46,641 nucleotides of DNA from Bacillus sp. V3-13 (GTDB lineage: Bacteria > Bacillota > Bacilli > Bacillales > Cytobacillaceae), in the NCBI RefSeq assembly GCF_002860165.1, contig NZ_PGUZ01000040.1, forward strand, positions 1 to 46,641. The letters run 5' to 3'. The notes beneath the pieces were generated by a model. The model was not told the DNA's origin and made no database searches. It was given only the letters and a program-made list of their open reading frames with translations. A program made the translations under genes and the position numbers. Below are positions 18,421 to 28,271 of this stretch, piece by piece (position 1 is the first letter of the stretch; every line of letters begins with the position of its first letter).

Positions 18421-20559
18421 TTATTCTTCCACTCCTACCTTTTCCTTGGACCAGTAAAAATAAGCCTTGATCATAAAATAAGAAACCTCATCAGGAAGCA
18501 GTTCTTTAATAGGCTTAAGTTTCCCCCTGCCTGCTTCTGCAACTGCTTGTTCTATCAGATACTTAAACTGATCAGGAATGAGCAAATCAAAATTAACAGT
18601 TTGGCCATCTCTGGCGCACTGCAATAAGTGGTTTTCAATCGTGCTGACCGCCATTTCCCGTTTCTTTGCAATTTCCTCAATTGTTAAACCGCTTTGATGC
18701 AATTCAAGCGTGACAAGGTGGGAATCTCCGATGGATTTTTTCACTTTTTTGGCTGGAGTGGGTTCACGGTTTATTTCAGGCTGGCGGTCCGGATTATTTT
18801 CACAGAACGTGATGATCGCCTGGATAAACGCTTCGCCGTACTTCTTCAGCTTATGTTCCCCGACACCGCTCACTGCAAGGAATTCGGCATCCGAAAGTGG
18901 CAGCCTGGTACACATGTCCTTCAAGCTGGTATCGGAGAAAATAACGAATGGCGGGACTTTTTCTTCAGAAGCAATCGTTCTCCGCAATTCACGCAGCTCG
19001 GCAAACAGAGGATCGTCATTCGCAACCGTCCTTGTTTTGACCGCTTCTTTCCTCTGCACGGTTTGCTTGCCAAGCAGGACATCCTTACCTTTTGCTGTCG
19101 TATAAATCGTTGGAAATTGCCCGTGTTGAACAGCCAGAAGCTCCTCTGCAATCAGGAATTCGATTAAGTCGCTCACCTCTTTTGCGCTCTTCTCTTTCAA
19201 TATTCCATAAGTGGGCAAGCTTTGAAAACCAAAGTCATTGATTTTCTTATTTTTTGACCCGGTTAGTACCTGGGCAATCATCGTTTTTCCAAAACGCTGG
19301 CCCATCCGGATTATACACGACATGATCATTTGTGCTTCTTTCGTGACATCAACGCTGGCGCGGGAATCGGTACAATTGCCGCAGCGTCCGCACGGCGCCG
19401 TATTACGATCGCCAAAATAATGAAGAATATATTCCTGCAGGCAATTTTCAGTATGGCAATAGTCGACCATCAGCTGCAGCTTTTCGAGCTCCTGCTGCAT
19501 CCTTGATCTTTCGGTCGATTGATCAATCAGAAAACGCTGGATTTGTACATCCTGGGAAGAATGCAAAATAATGCACTCACTATCGAGGCCATCGCGTCCG
19601 GCACGGCCGGCTTCCTGGTAATAGCTCTCCATATTTTTCGGAAGCTGGAAATGGATCACATAGCGGATATTCGATTTGTCGATTCCCATTCCAAATGCGG
19701 ATGTCGCAACCATGACCGTCGCTTCATCTTTTAAAAAACGGTCCTGCTCGCTGATCCGTTCAGCATCGTTCATCCCTGCATGGTAGCGGGCGGCATTAAT
19801 GTTATCCCTGCGGAGACGTTCGTAAAGCTGGTCGACCGTTTTTCTCGTTGCCGCATAAATGATGCCTGCTTCCGCTTCATTCTTTTTCAGATAATCCTTC
19901 AAAAAGGCATAACGGTCCTGCCCTTTAATTACTGAAAAAGACAGGTTCTTTCGTTCGAATCCGGTAATGACCGAGTTTTCTTCATCGATGTAAAGCGAGG
20001 CGCAAATGTCTTCACGGACCTTTGGTGTCGCGGTTGCCGTCAATGCCAGCACGATCGGTTTATCCGGCAGGCTGTCGACGATTCTTTGGATGTTTAAGTA
20101 GCTTGGCCGGAAATCATGGCCCCATTGCGAGATACAGTGTGCTTCATCGACAGCGACTAACGGAATGGGCATGCTCTTTAAATCTTCGACAAAATCGCGG
20201 GACTCGAGCCTCTCCGGGGCGATATATAGGAGCTTGTACTCTCCTTGCTTCGCTTCAGCCATTACTTGTCTCGCTTCCTGGATGCCGAGCGAGCTGTTAA
20301 TGAAAGCTGCGGGAATGCCATGCTGCATAAGCGCATCGACCTGGTCCTTCATTAATGAAATCAGCGGAGATATTACAATCGTTGTCCCAGGCAAAATCAG
20401 AGCCGGAATTTGATAGCATATCGATTTGCCTCCACCCGTCGGCATGACAGTGATCGTGTTGTTGCCGTTGAGCACAGACTGGATGGACTGCTCCTGACCG
20501 TGGCGAAAAGAAGAATAACCATAATATTTTTTTAACAGTTGGCGGGCTTGTTCAAACAA
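18421..20559 (-). CDS. recQ: RecQ DNA helicase
   Basis: A 3'-5' superfamily 2 helicase in recombination and fork repair. Order: helicase core with Walker A TGGGKS (41-46), DEAH box VDEAHCISQWGH (138-149), motif VI QEAGRAGRDG; the RecQ zinc domain with CHTENC and CGRCGNC; winged helix; HRDC domain (DPLFAELRELRRTIASEEKV...); then a C-terminal extension with a helix-turn-helix (LTIEEIAKKREMAVSTIENHL). At 712 residues it is longer than E. coli RecQ (about 610) because of that extension, common in Bacillus. The start is TTG 20559 after GAGAGGAGAAAATTC. It is not part of an operon. Confidence 0.93.
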   Translation of the reverse strand: MFEQARQLLKKYYGYSSFRHGQEQSIQSVLNGNNTITVMPTGGGKSICYQIPALILPGTTIVISPLISLMKDQVDALMQHGIPAAFINSSLGIQEARQVMAEAKQGEYKLLYIAPERLESRDFVEDLKSMPIPLVAVDEAHCISQWGHDFRPSYLNIQRIVDSLPDKPIVLALTATATPKVREDICASLYIDEENSVITGFERKNLSFSVIKGQDRYAFLKDYLKKNEAEAGIIYAATRKTVDQLYERLRRDNINAARYHAGMNDAERISEQDRFLKDEATVMVATSAFGMGIDKSNIRYVIHFQLPKNMESYYQEAGRAGRDGLDSECIILHSSQDVQIQRFLIDQSTERSRMQQELEKLQLMVDYCHTENCLQEYILHYFGDRNTAPCGRCGNCTDSRASVDVTKEAQMIMSCIIRMGQRFGKTMIAQVLTGSKNKKINDFGFQSLPTYGILKEKSAKEVSDLIEFLIAEELLAVQHGQFPTIYTTAKGKDVLLGKQTVQRKEAVKTRTVANDDPLFAELRELRRTIASEEKVPPFVIFSDTSLKDMCTRLPLSDAEFLAVSGVGEHKLKKYGEAFIQAIITFCENNPDRQPEINREPTPAKKVKKSIGDSHLVTLELHQSGLTIEEIAKKREMAVSTIENHLLQCARDGQTVNFDLLIPDQFKYLIEQAVAEAGRGKLKPIKELLPDEVSYFMIKAYFYWSKEKVGVEE

Positions 20560-20847
20560 AGAATTTTCTCCTCTCTTGAAATAGTATGGCGGGGTATTTA
20601 CAGAAGTTTTAATAGAGTGGGGTTTTGGCGATGCTGTTTATTATTGTATCAATAATTCCTGGGAATGTAATCTCCTCTTCGTCTAATCTATGATGAAAAA
20701 AGCAGAAAGTTATTGGTTATAATATCCCTATTTATAATGAATTTCTATAAATTCAATTTTAAAACCCTATATTAAGCTAATTTTTTATGTATATTTGGTT
20801 GTTCAGCGAAACGGGCAGGATAACTTAACAACATAGATTTATTATGA

Positions 20848-21204
20848 GTGTCAAAGACAGCAATCGATAAGAAAAAACCTCAACTGCCTTGTGCTACAAT
20901 TAGGAAAATAATAAATTTTGTTATGTTCCTCATCGCGTCTCCCTACTGGGGTGCTGAAAATTGGGAAGTTGATGAATATGCATTGCATGAAGACTTTAAG
21001 TCAAGGCTCTCCAAAATACAACGTATTTTCTTTTATCATAGCCGTGACGATAAAGTGGTGCCTTTTAGCCACCTTGCACTGTATGCGGAAAAGCTTCCGG
21101 AGGCAATAATTCGCCAGCTTGATGGGCGCGGACATCAGCTCAACAACGATTTGTCCGAGGTTGCCCAGGATATTAAAAATCTGCGGATCAAAAAATTGGA
21201 TTGA
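20848..21204 (+). pseudogene. C-terminal fragment of an alpha/beta hydrolase (RBBP9/YdeN type)
   Basis: From about 20926 the frame reads like the second half of a small serine hydrolase of the RBBP9/YdeN group: FLIASPYWGAENW, then IFFYHSRDDKVVPF with the catalytic Asp, then RQLDGRGHQLNNDL with the catalytic His. The nucleophile half (GxSxG) is missing, and the first 25 codons do not look like the family. There is no good ribosome binding site at 20848. The preceding gap (20560-20847) holds the recQ promoter region and AT-rich DNA without recognisable genes. Confidence 0.6.
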
Positions 21205-21246
21205 CTAAATAGCAGTGAAAAAGAATTTATACGGAGGAATAAAGTT

Positions 21247-21741
21247 ATGAGCAAACTAATCTTCCAACAATATGAGATGACTAGAGGTTTTTTTATTGAG
21301 ACTGTTAAATCGGTCTCAAGAGAAATAGCAGATATTCAACCAGAGGGATTCAACAATACTATTCGTTGGCATATCGGACATGTCTTAATAATCACTGAAG
21401 AACTTGTTGGTTTCCCATATGGAAGAACGGACGCCCTCCCGGTAAATTATTTCGAACTATTTGGAAGGGGAACAAAACCAACTGACTGGAAAGGAAAGAT
21501 TCCTTCATTAGACGAGTTAGTCCTACAATTAAAGGATCAGTTAGTCCGTCTTCAACATATTCCTGCTGAGAGGTTGAATATGACGCTGGCAGAACCTTTC
21601 GGGGGTTTTGAAACATTTGAGGAAATCGCTAGTCTCGTGTTATTTCACGAAGGAATTCATATGGGGCAGATTGAATCAATGAAGCGTATCATTGAACATT
21701 CAAGTGTGAAGAAGAGTTCCCACGCTGTTGGGGATCAGTAA
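21247..21741 (+). CDS. DinB-family metal-binding four-helix protein
   Basis: 164 residues forming a four-helix DinB/YfiT-like fold. Conserved histidines H42 and H45 (RWHIGHV) and H134/H138 (LFHEGIHMGQI) provide the usual metal site. Some relatives are thiol transferases using bacillithiol or mycothiol, but no function can be assigned. The ATG follows ACGGAGGAATAAAGTT. A hairpin terminator lies about 190 bp further on. It is 42 bp after the hydrolase fragment and may once have shared its transcript. Confidence 0.8.
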   Translation: MSKLIFQQYEMTRGFFIETVKSVSREIADIQPEGFNNTIRWHIGHVLIITEELVGFPYGRTDALPVNYFELFGRGTKPTDWKGKIPSLDELVLQLKDQLVRLQHIPAERLNMTLAEPFGGFETFEEIASLVLFHEGIHMGQIESMKRIIEHSSVKKSSHAVGDQ

Positions 21742-21930
21742 CTCCAGATAGCAAACGGCAGTCTGGAACATCTTTTTATGTACCAATTGCTGCTGCCTGT
21801 GTTTTTTTAATAATACTGTCTTTAATCGTTAACGGAAAACGTTAGCACCACAATAAAGGTGAATCAGGTATGGTGTTCATTCAACAGCCTTGCACCCCAC
21901 TAACGAGACAACAATAGTTAAATATTCGAA

Positions 21931-21966
21931 GCCGATATTTTCTTTACAGTAGAAATATCGGCTTTT
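21931..21966 (+). terminator. Rho-independent terminator
   Basis: Perfect 10-bp stem GCCGATATTT / AAATATCGGC with a 12-nt loop followed by TTTT on the plus strand. It probably ends the dinB-like transcript. The rest of 21742-22045 shows a small TAACG/CGTTA inverted repeat near 21827-21841 and nothing else I can name. Confidence 0.7.
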
Positions 21967-22045
21967 GATTTAAAGATGTTTATGATAGGACTTTATACAC
22001 TCTTTTACATTTTAATTTTTTAAAAAAGGTGTTTCTCGAAAGCCT

Positions 22046-22073
22046 GAAAATGCAGCCGGCCGGCTGCATTTTC
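22046..22073. terminator. 28-bp perfect palindrome at the speD stop
   Basis: GAAAATGCAGCCGG / CCGGCTGCATTTTC is fully self-complementary and overlaps the speD stop codon. The GC-rich core with flanking A and T runs suits a bidirectional terminator. Confidence 0.7.
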
Positions 22074-22911
22074 ATTCATTTTCTTCCTCTTCCTCCATTG
22101 AGTCATAAGTGATATTTTTCCCGTAAAAGATTTCATCCATTTCTGTTTGAAGATTATCGGTTATTTCCTCACGTTCTTCGGGAGTGAGCTTTTCTTTTGT
22201 GTAGCCAAAAAGATAGTTGTTTAAGTCAAAATCTTTAAGCTTGCATTTGGTATGAAAAATATTTTCCTGGTATACATTTACGTCAAACATTTGATATAAA
22301 CTCTTGATATTTTCCGGAATATAGTTTTGGATAGAGTTAATGTCATGGTCGATAAACAGCTTATGTCCGTGTTTATCGCGCGTAAAACCGCGCACACGGT
22401 AATCAATCGTCATAATGTCCGTATCAAAAGAGTGAATCAAGTAGTTCAAGGCTTTTAACGGAGAAATCTCTCCGCATGTTGACACATCAATATCGGCCCT
22501 GAATGTACTGATTCCTTCATCAGGATGGTATTCCGGATAGGTGTGGACAGTAATATGGCTCTTATCCAATGCCATTACCACCGTTTCCGGAAGCGGACCG
22601 GGCGACTCCTCAAAAGATTCAGTCGGCACTTCGACCACCGGTCCTTCTGAAACGAGCATTGTGACACTTGCCCCCTGCGGAACATAATCCTGCATAGCAA
22701 TATTTAATACGTGCGCTCCAATAATATCGGCAACATTATTTAAAATTTTTGTTAATCTCTCAGCGCTGTATTGCTCATCAATGTACTCAATATAAGCTTC
22801 GCGTTCTTCCCTTGTTTTCGTGTAGCAAATATCATACATATTAAAACTTAATGATTTGGTTAAATTATTGAAGCCATGCAGTTGGATACGCTGCTCTTTG
22901 GTTAGTTTCAT
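22072..22911 (-). CDS. speD: S-adenosylmethionine decarboxylase proenzyme, long E. coli type
   Basis: SpeD decarboxylates SAM to supply aminopropyl groups for spermidine. The proenzyme cuts itself before a serine that becomes the pyruvoyl group; here [13 protein letters not shown] carries S118 at the expected site, with H123, E127 and C146 (STCGEIS) following. At 279 residues it is the long form known from E. coli (about 264), not the short form of about 126 residues of B. subtilis SpeD. An acidic tail ([10 protein letters not shown]) is unusual. The ATG follows AGAAGGGGAATTCAT. No speE lies nearby, so the gene stands alone. Confidence 0.9.
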   Translation of the reverse strand: MKLTKEQRIQLHGFNNLTKSLSFNMYDICYTKTREEREAYIEYIDEQYSAERLTKILNNVADIIGAHVLNIAMQDYVPQGASVTMLVSEGPVVEVPTESFEESPGPLPETVVMALDKSHITVHTYPEYHPDEGISTFRADIDVSTCGEISPLKALNYLIHSFDTDIMTIDYRVRGFTRDKHGHKLFIDHDINSIQNYIPENIKSLYQMFDVNVYQENIFHTKCKLKDFDLNNYLFGYTKEKLTPEEREEITDNLQTEMDEIFYGKNITYDSMEEEEENE

Positions 22912-23023
22912 ATGAATTCCCCTTCTCTGCTGTGGCGATGTTTGGATTGATGGCCAATTTCGGCTTGGCAGATAAACTTAAATATTTTTATCATACCCAT
23001 TTTTGACCATAAAAAACTGGCCG

Positions 23024-23064
23024 AAAAAAAAATGGCTGCTCTACTTGTGTATAGTAAAGCAGCC
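23024..23064 (-). terminator. Rho-independent terminator of the sugar permease operon
   Basis: Minus strand: GGCTGCT (23064-23058) / AGCAGCC (23040-23034) with a 17-nt loop, then ATTTTTTTTT. It begins 9 bp past the permease stop codon. Confidence 0.85.
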
Positions 23065-23073
23065 ACCGAAGTT

Positions 23074-23883
23074 CTATCCCTTTACCGAACCGGCAGTCAT
23101 TCCGGCAATAAAGTATCTCTGCAAGAAAACATACGCGATCACCATTGGGGCTGAAGCGATGATGACGCCGGTAAACAGCATTGGATAATTGGTTATATAC
23201 TCGCCCTGGAATTCCAGTAAAGCAAGCGGCAAGGTTTTATACTTGTTTTCCGTAATGAATAACAATGGATAAAAAAGGTCATTCCAATGCATGACGAACA
23301 AAAAGATCGAAGTAGCAGCCAGTGACGGCAATGAAAGAGGAATCGCGATTCTTCTGTAAATAGCCCAATTGGATGCACCGTCCATCATGCTTGCTTCAAA
23401 TAATGACCTGGGAAGAGATTTCATGAAGCCTGTTAAAATAAATACAGCGACCGGCAAGGTAACAGCCGTATTGACAACAATCAAGCCGATTCGGGTATTT
23501 GTAAGGCCGAGGCTATAAACGAGATCGTATAAAGGACTCATATTGACCTGGGCCGGCACCATCATTCCCAGTGTAAACAATGCAAAAATCGAATTTCCGA
23601 ACCAGTTGGACATTCTTGTCAGTGCATAGGCTATTAAGCTTGCGAAAAACAAGGTAAATGTCACTGAGAAAATCGTGACTATGACGCTGTTCATAAAATA
23701 AGTGCTCATCGTTTTGCTGGCAAACAACTCAATATAATTGGCAAACGTAAACGAACTTGGCAGCCCTAAAATATTATCATACATTTCCTTGGAACTTTTA
23801 AATGTAGTAAAGAAGATTGAGACAATCGGAATGATAATTAACAATGCGTAGATGGCGAGCATCCCGCCTTTGAAAATCTTCAT
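23074..23883 (-). CDS. carbohydrate ABC transporter permease, MalG type
   Basis: 269 residues with six predicted membrane spans. The EAA loop that docks the ATPase is EASMMDGASNWAIYRRIAIP. It is the second inner-membrane half of a CUT1-type sugar importer, with the MalF-type partner 32 bp upstream on the same strand and a lipoprotein binding protein divergent from them. No ATPase gene is present. Gram-positive CUT1 systems often share an MsmX-type ATPase encoded elsewhere, which I infer here. The sugar is unknown. Confidence 0.9.
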   Translation of the reverse strand: MKIFKGGMLAIYALLIIIPIVSIFFTTFKSSKEMYDNILGLPSSFTFANYIELFASKTMSTYFMNSVIVTIFSVTFTLFFASLIAYALTRMSNWFGNSIFALFTLGMMVPAQVNMSPLYDLVYSLGLTNTRIGLIVVNTAVTLPVAVFILTGFMKSLPRSLFEASMMDGASNWAIYRRIAIPLSLPSLAATSIFLFVMHWNDLFYPLLFITENKYKTLPLALLEFQGEYITNYPMLFTGVIIASAPMVIAYVFLQRYFIAGMTAGSVKG

Positions 23884-23915
23884 CTAACCCCCCATTTCTG
23901 TTCTCTTTATTTAAG

Positions 23916-24797
23916 TTATTCATTGATTCTGTTGGCACGAAGAGCCCTGAACTGCAGATAAGTAATGAGGGCAACGACCATCATGAAAATCACCGATTCG
24001 GCTGATGCATAACCAAATTGGAAGCCTTTAAAAGCGGTTGAATAGATGAGAGTCGCAAGGATTTCAGTAGCATAATTGGGGCCGCCCCTTGTCATCGCAT
24101 AAATCAGGTCAAAGGCTTTAAAGGACTGGATCGTCGTATAAGCGATGACGATCGTTGCGGCAGGAGCAAGCATCGGCCATGTGACAAAACGAAACCTTTG
24201 CCACCTTGATGCGCCTTCGATTTTGGCTACTTCAAATAAATCAGCGGGGATGTTTTGCAGTCCGGCTACAAAAAGAATAATCATTTGGCCGGTATGAAAC
24301 CAAACTTGAACAACGGCAATCGAGTATATGGCCAAATCTTCATTCCCGAGCCAATTTTGCGAAAGAAAATTCAGATTCGCCCTTTCAAGGACCGTATTTA
24401 AAATTCCCAAATTGGGATCGTAAACAAATGCCCAGATAAAAGCAACGGAAACCGACGACAGGATCGTCGGGAAAAAGAAAAGGGCTCTCAGGAAAACATT
24501 CGTCTTTGTATTCCTGACCAGATATAAGGAAAAGATTAATGAAAATAAGGTTTGAAAAATAACGACAAACAGCATAAACTTCAAGTTATTTCCGAACGCT
24601 TTTGCAAATATCGAATCATTTGTGAAGATATTTACATAATTTTCCAATCCAACGAAGTCATAATCAGCCGTTAAACCATCCCAGTTTGTAAAGGAATAAA
24701 ATAAGGCGCTGAAAGTGGGATAGACAAAAAAGGTTAAATACAAGGCCAACCCCGGCAGAATGAAAAAGTAAAGCGCTTTGTACTGTTTCAATTTCAT
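23916..24797 (-). CDS. carbohydrate ABC transporter permease, MalF type
   Basis: 293 residues, six membrane spans. Visible family features are the N-terminal KALYFFILPGLALYLTFFVYP, the periplasmic-loop SFTNWDGL, and the EAA loop EVAKIEGASRWQRFRFVTWP. It forms the heterodimeric pore with the next gene. ATG 24797 is preceded by AGGGGAGTGTTCTG. It shares a 230-bp divergent control region with the binding-protein gene. That region (24798-25071) holds a TTGACA and the small palindrome TTGTTATACAA at 25027-25037, but I cannot assign a regulator. Confidence 0.9.
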   Translation of the reverse strand: MKLKQYKALYFFILPGLALYLTFFVYPTFSALFYSFTNWDGLTADYDFVGLENYVNIFTNDSIFAKAFGNNLKFMLFVVIFQTLFSLIFSLYLVRNTKTNVFLRALFFFPTILSSVSVAFIWAFVYDPNLGILNTVLERANLNFLSQNWLGNEDLAIYSIAVVQVWFHTGQMIILFVAGLQNIPADLFEVAKIEGASRWQRFRFVTWPMLAPAATIVIAYTTIQSFKAFDLIYAMTRGGPNYATEILATLIYSTAFKGFQFGYASAESVIFMMVVALITYLQFRALRANRINE

Positions 24798-25071
24798 CAG
24801 AACACTCCCCTAAAAACAAACTTCTCTCTTTTTAAACTCCGTTTAAGCTTTTTCCCACTCCTTCTTCCTAAAATCGATATCAATTGACACAGTTTGATTG
24901 CTTGCTAACTCTCTTACTACCCTGTTTTTCTACTTGGAAAACATGCTGGACGCCAACATACCGCTTACAGAAGCTAAACATTAAAAAAAGATAGAAAAAG
25001 GTTTTATATGTCGGTTTTTCGGCTAATTGTTATACAACGAGTTTTTATACATATTTCAAGGGGGAGATTCA

Positions 25072-26310
25072 TTGAAGAAGATAGGTAGTTTGTTGATTGC
25101 TGTGCTATTAACGGTTTCGGGTGTTCTCGCCGGTTGTTCTTCGAAAGAGACCGGGGCAGACAGCAAATCAAAAACAATCAGTTTCATGCATTGGCGCGGC
25201 GAAGATAAGGACGCTTTTGAAGAGTTAATTAAAAAGTTCACGGAAGAAACGGGAATTAAGGTTGAAATGGCGATCTACCCTTCGGAGCAATATCCTGTCC
25301 AAACCGTGCTGCGGGACGGATCGACTGGGGATGTTTTTGCATCAAATCCAGGTTATCAATTGCAATCATTAAAGAAATTAGGTTTCTATGAAGATTTAAG
25401 CGGTGAAAAGTTCCTGGATAACTTTGATCCAAAGTTAATTGAGATTGGCAATGTTGAAGGAAAACAGCTTGCTGTGCCTTTACAGCTGGTTTTCAACCAG
25501 CCTGTTTATAACCAAACTTTATTTGAAGAACTTGGTTTGGAGCCGGCAAAAGACTGGGAAGGTTTCCTTAAGCTCTGCCAGACGCTTAAAGACAATGGCT
25601 ATATCCCGATTGCTTTTCCGGGTGCTGATATCGGATCGGGCCAATTCATGAACAGCATGATGATGAATAATGCCCCGGATGAAAAAATTTTCGATAAACT
25701 GATGAGCGGTAAGGCGAAACTTACCGAGGAATGGTGGATCAAAACCCTTGAACAATTCAAAGAGCTTGCCGATAATGAATATATTCAAAAGGATTCGTTA
25801 GGGACAAAACATGACGCTGCGATCGCTCTTGTCGCACAGGAAAAAGCAGCAATGCTGGCAACGGGCTCCTATGCAATCGCAAGCATCAGGAATCTGAACC
25901 CGGATATCAAGCTCGGGCTGCTAGCCCCGATTACGGTTCCAGAAGATAAAGCAAAATATGAAGGAATCCATACGACAACCTTCTTATTGGGAGTGAACAA
26001 GAACTCCAGGAAAAAAGAAGAAGCGAAAAAGTTCATTGAATTTCTAAGCCGGCCTGAAAATGCATCAGCTTACGCAAATCAAACAAGCCAACACGTTACG
26101 GTTAAAGACGTAAGCTATGAATCTGAAGACTTAAACAATATCGTGGATTGGACCACCAAAAAAACAAGGTTCCAACCCCGTTATTTAATCCCTGACGAAA
26201 ACGTCGAAAAAGCTGTCCTCAGCTCCATCCAAGCTGTCCTTGGCGGCGAAAGCCCTGGAAAGGCCGCCGAAGCCGCACAAGCGATTGTGGACCAGCATAT
26301 AAAGAAATAA
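25072..26310 (+). CDS. sugar ABC transporter substrate-binding lipoprotein
   Basis: A family 1 extracellular solute-binding protein. The frame opens at 25027, but TTG 25072 follows GGGGGAGATTCA and gives a proper lipoprotein signal: KK, a hydrophobic stretch, then the lipobox LAGC with the modified cysteine at position 22. Mature features are FMHWRGEDKDAFEELIKKFTEETGIKVE, LRDGSTGDVFASNPG, AAMLATGSYAIASI and the hinge motif EEAKKFIEFLSRPENASAYA. It captures the sugar and hands it to the divergently encoded permeases. A strong terminator follows immediately. Confidence 0.9.
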   Translation: MKKIGSLLIAVLLTVSGVLAGCSSKETGADSKSKTISFMHWRGEDKDAFEELIKKFTEETGIKVEMAIYPSEQYPVQTVLRDGSTGDVFASNPGYQLQSLKKLGFYEDLSGEKFLDNFDPKLIEIGNVEGKQLAVPLQLVFNQPVYNQTLFEELGLEPAKDWEGFLKLCQTLKDNGYIPIAFPGADIGSGQFMNSMMMNNAPDEKIFDKLMSGKAKLTEEWWIKTLEQFKELADNEYIQKDSLGTKHDAAIALVAQEKAAMLATGSYAIASIRNLNPDIKLGLLAPITVPEDKAKYEGIHTTTFLLGVNKNSRKKEEAKKFIEFLSRPENASAYANQTSQHVTVKDVSYESEDLNNIVDWTTKKTRFQPRYLIPDENVEKAVLSSIQAVLGGESPGKAAEAAQAIVDQHIKK

Positions 26311-26311
26311 A

Positions 26312-26352
26312 ACAAAAGAAAACCGGGTTCATTTGACCCGGTTTTCTTTTGT
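26312..26352. terminator. bidirectional terminator
   Basis: Perfect 17-bp stem: ACAAAAGAAAACCGGGT (26312-26328) and its complement at 26336-26352, 7-nt loop, with T-rich 3' arms on both strands. It serves the binding-protein gene on plus and the AIM24 gene on minus. Confidence 0.9.
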
Positions 26353-26413
26353 CTATTTTAACAGATTCTCTAGTTTCAATGACTCTTAATAAGGCATATG
26401 AGATCGCTTGGAA

Positions 26414-27202
26414 TCAATTCCCATCCAACATCCTGAACACTCCGCCTAGAACACTTCCTTCATCTTTGGCACCGCCACCTTGGGGAGCTGCAGCAAAAAC
26501 ACGGCTGGCCATGCGGCTGAATGGAAGTGATTGAATCCATACAGTACCAGGACCTCTCAATGTTGCAAAGAATAGGCCTTCCCCGCCAAACAAGGCTGTT
26601 TTGACTCCTCTAACCATCTCAATGTTATAATCCACATTGCTTGTCATGGCAACCAAGCAGCCTGTATCTACGCGAAGTACCTCACCGACAGATAGCTCTT
26701 TTTTATGTATGGTTCCGCCAGCGTGTACAAAAGCCATTCCGTCTCCCTCAAGCTTTTGCATGATGAAGCCTTCGCCTCCAAAGAATCCTGCTCCGATTTT
26801 CCGCTGGAATTCAATACCCACAGAAACACCTTTAGCAGCAGCAAGGAACGCGTCTTTTTGACATATAATCTTACCTTCCAGCTGGCTTAAATCCATTGGC
26901 ACGATTTTGCCTGGATAAGGGGATGCAAAGGACACATGTTTTTTCCCTTGGCCTTGATTCGTAAATGTGGTCATGAACAAACTCTCACCAGTCAGCAACC
27001 GTTTCCCTGCTCCAAACAATTTCCCCATAATTCCACTGCCTTCGCCGGAACCATCCCCAAAAATCGTTTCCATGTGAATGTGGTCTTCCATCATCATTAA
27101 GCTTCCGGCTTCTGCGATTACTGTTTCGCCAGGATCCAGCTCCACTTCAACGAACTGCATGTCGTCTCCATAGATTTTAAAATCGATTTCATGGTTATTC
27201 AT
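26414..27202 (-). CDS. AIM24 family (TIGR00266) protein
   Basis: 262 residues, glycine-rich, composed of repeated beta strands: FVEVELDPGETVIAEAGSLM, IFGDGSGEGSGIMGKLFGAGKRLLTGE, KIGAGFFGGEGFIMQKLEGDG, MVRGVKTALFGGEGLFFATL. This is the AIM24/TIGR00266 double-psi-like family, widespread in Bacillus with no proven biochemical role. The C-terminal AAPQGGGAKDEGS tail is typical. The ATG follows GAGGAATACAT. It appears to be a single gene ending at the shared terminator. Confidence 0.85.
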   Translation of the reverse strand: MNNHEIDFKIYGDDMQFVEVELDPGETVIAEAGSLMMMEDHIHMETIFGDGSGEGSGIMGKLFGAGKRLLTGESLFMTTFTNQGQGKKHVSFASPYPGKIVPMDLSQLEGKIICQKDAFLAAAKGVSVGIEFQRKIGAGFFGGEGFIMQKLEGDGMAFVHAGGTIHKKELSVGEVLRVDTGCLVAMTSNVDYNIEMVRGVKTALFGGEGLFFATLRGPGTVWIQSLPFSRMASRVFAAAPQGGGAKDEGSVLGGVFRMLDGN

Positions 27203-27869
27203 ATGTATTCCTCCATTTTTATTTGAACCTTAGATGCTGACAACACACAATGATCGTAAAAAAGGTTCAAGGTCAACAATAGCTAGAAATCACCGATATG
27301 CGTGTATAACTCACATTCATTTTATCAACATCAGGTAAAACTCGCAGTTATCTAAATCAATGTAAATCTTTTTATAACTACACATGCACAAAAATCACTC
27401 CTTTCTCTTCAAATACTGATACGTTCCTACTGATTGATAAGTTTCATACGAAAGAATAGTGGTGCAATGCATTTAGTACAACTATTCTATCTTTTGCTAT
27501 ACAAAACCTTTTTTGTGTACAATCTTGTATAAAGTTTTGTAGTTGAAAAATAAGCGCGAAAGAAATGACGTTTGCAATCAGATTTATGAGAATGGACTAG
27601 CCTGTCCCCCCCTGTCAATTCCGTATCGTTCATCGATACCATAACATCATTTAAAGCATAAATTTTTATGCTTAAGAATTGTTTATAGAAAACAAACAAT
27701 CAGAGCAAATAGGATCTTTTTGAATTACCATAATTTCTGCTTCCCAGCCAGGAATTATATAATTTTAATTATACGCGAAATGCTAAATCGTACGTTTAAT
27801 TTTATATTTAGCGCAAATTTAAAATTGAAGAATATAAAATAGCCACCTCCGATAGGTTTACGGAAGTGA
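27203..27869. other. AT-rich intergenic gap without a supported gene
   Basis: The only sizeable frame (minus, 27487-27699, 70 codons) lacks a ribosome binding site and a family. Composition is strongly AT-rich with short imperfect inverted repeats such as TGCTAAAT / ATTTAGCG around 27781-27823. It separates the housekeeping region from the defence island. Confidence 0.45.
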
Positions 27870-28271
27870 CTAGTCTTCTGCTTGTTTAATCATATATTTT
27901 TCAATCCAATGCACCGCGTCAATAAAGGGCGGTCTAGTTTTGTCACATGCGATAAGCATAATAAATCTATAAACTTCATCATCGGGAACGATTAAATCAT
28001 AGCCGTTCCAATCTAAGAAGGTAAATACTGATAAATAAGCGGTTCGCTTATTACCATCTACAAAACCATGACCACTAGCCAGGTAGTACAAATATACTGC
28101 TGCTTTTTCAACGATTGACGGATATTTTTCAAAATCTCCGTAGCCTGCATATGGTATTCCTAGAATCCCTTCTAGTTTATTCTTTTCCCTTCCTGGCAGA
28201 CCACCATATTCAGCAAGTGCTAAATCGTGTAACTCTTCTACATCTTCCACATTAAGATACTCAATGTGCAT
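27870..28271 (-). CDS. doc: Doc-type (Fic-fold) toxin
   Basis: 133 residues of the death-on-curing family. The Fic motif HGFVDGNKR is complete at 68-76 (H, F, DGN, KR), as in Doc kinases, which phosphorylate EF-Tu and stop translation. Family context: EDVEELHDLALAEYGGLPG at the start and KAAVYLYYLASGHGF before the motif. The start ATG overlaps the stop of the preceding 48-codon gene by one base (TAATG), a classic toxin-antitoxin coupling. It stands at the leader-distal end of the CRISPR array. Confidence 0.85.
   Translation of the reverse strand: MHIEYLNVEDVEELHDLALAEYGGLPGREKNKLEGILGIPYAGYGDFEKYPSIVEKAAVYLYYLASGHGFVDGNKRTAYLSVFTFLDWNGYDLIVPDDEVYRFIMLIACDKTRPPFIDAVHWIEKYMIKQAED

Noticed and set aside
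27487-27699. Minus-strand frame of 70 codons in the gap before the toxin gene
   Set aside because: No ribosome binding site, no family, and composition like the surrounding non-coding DNA.
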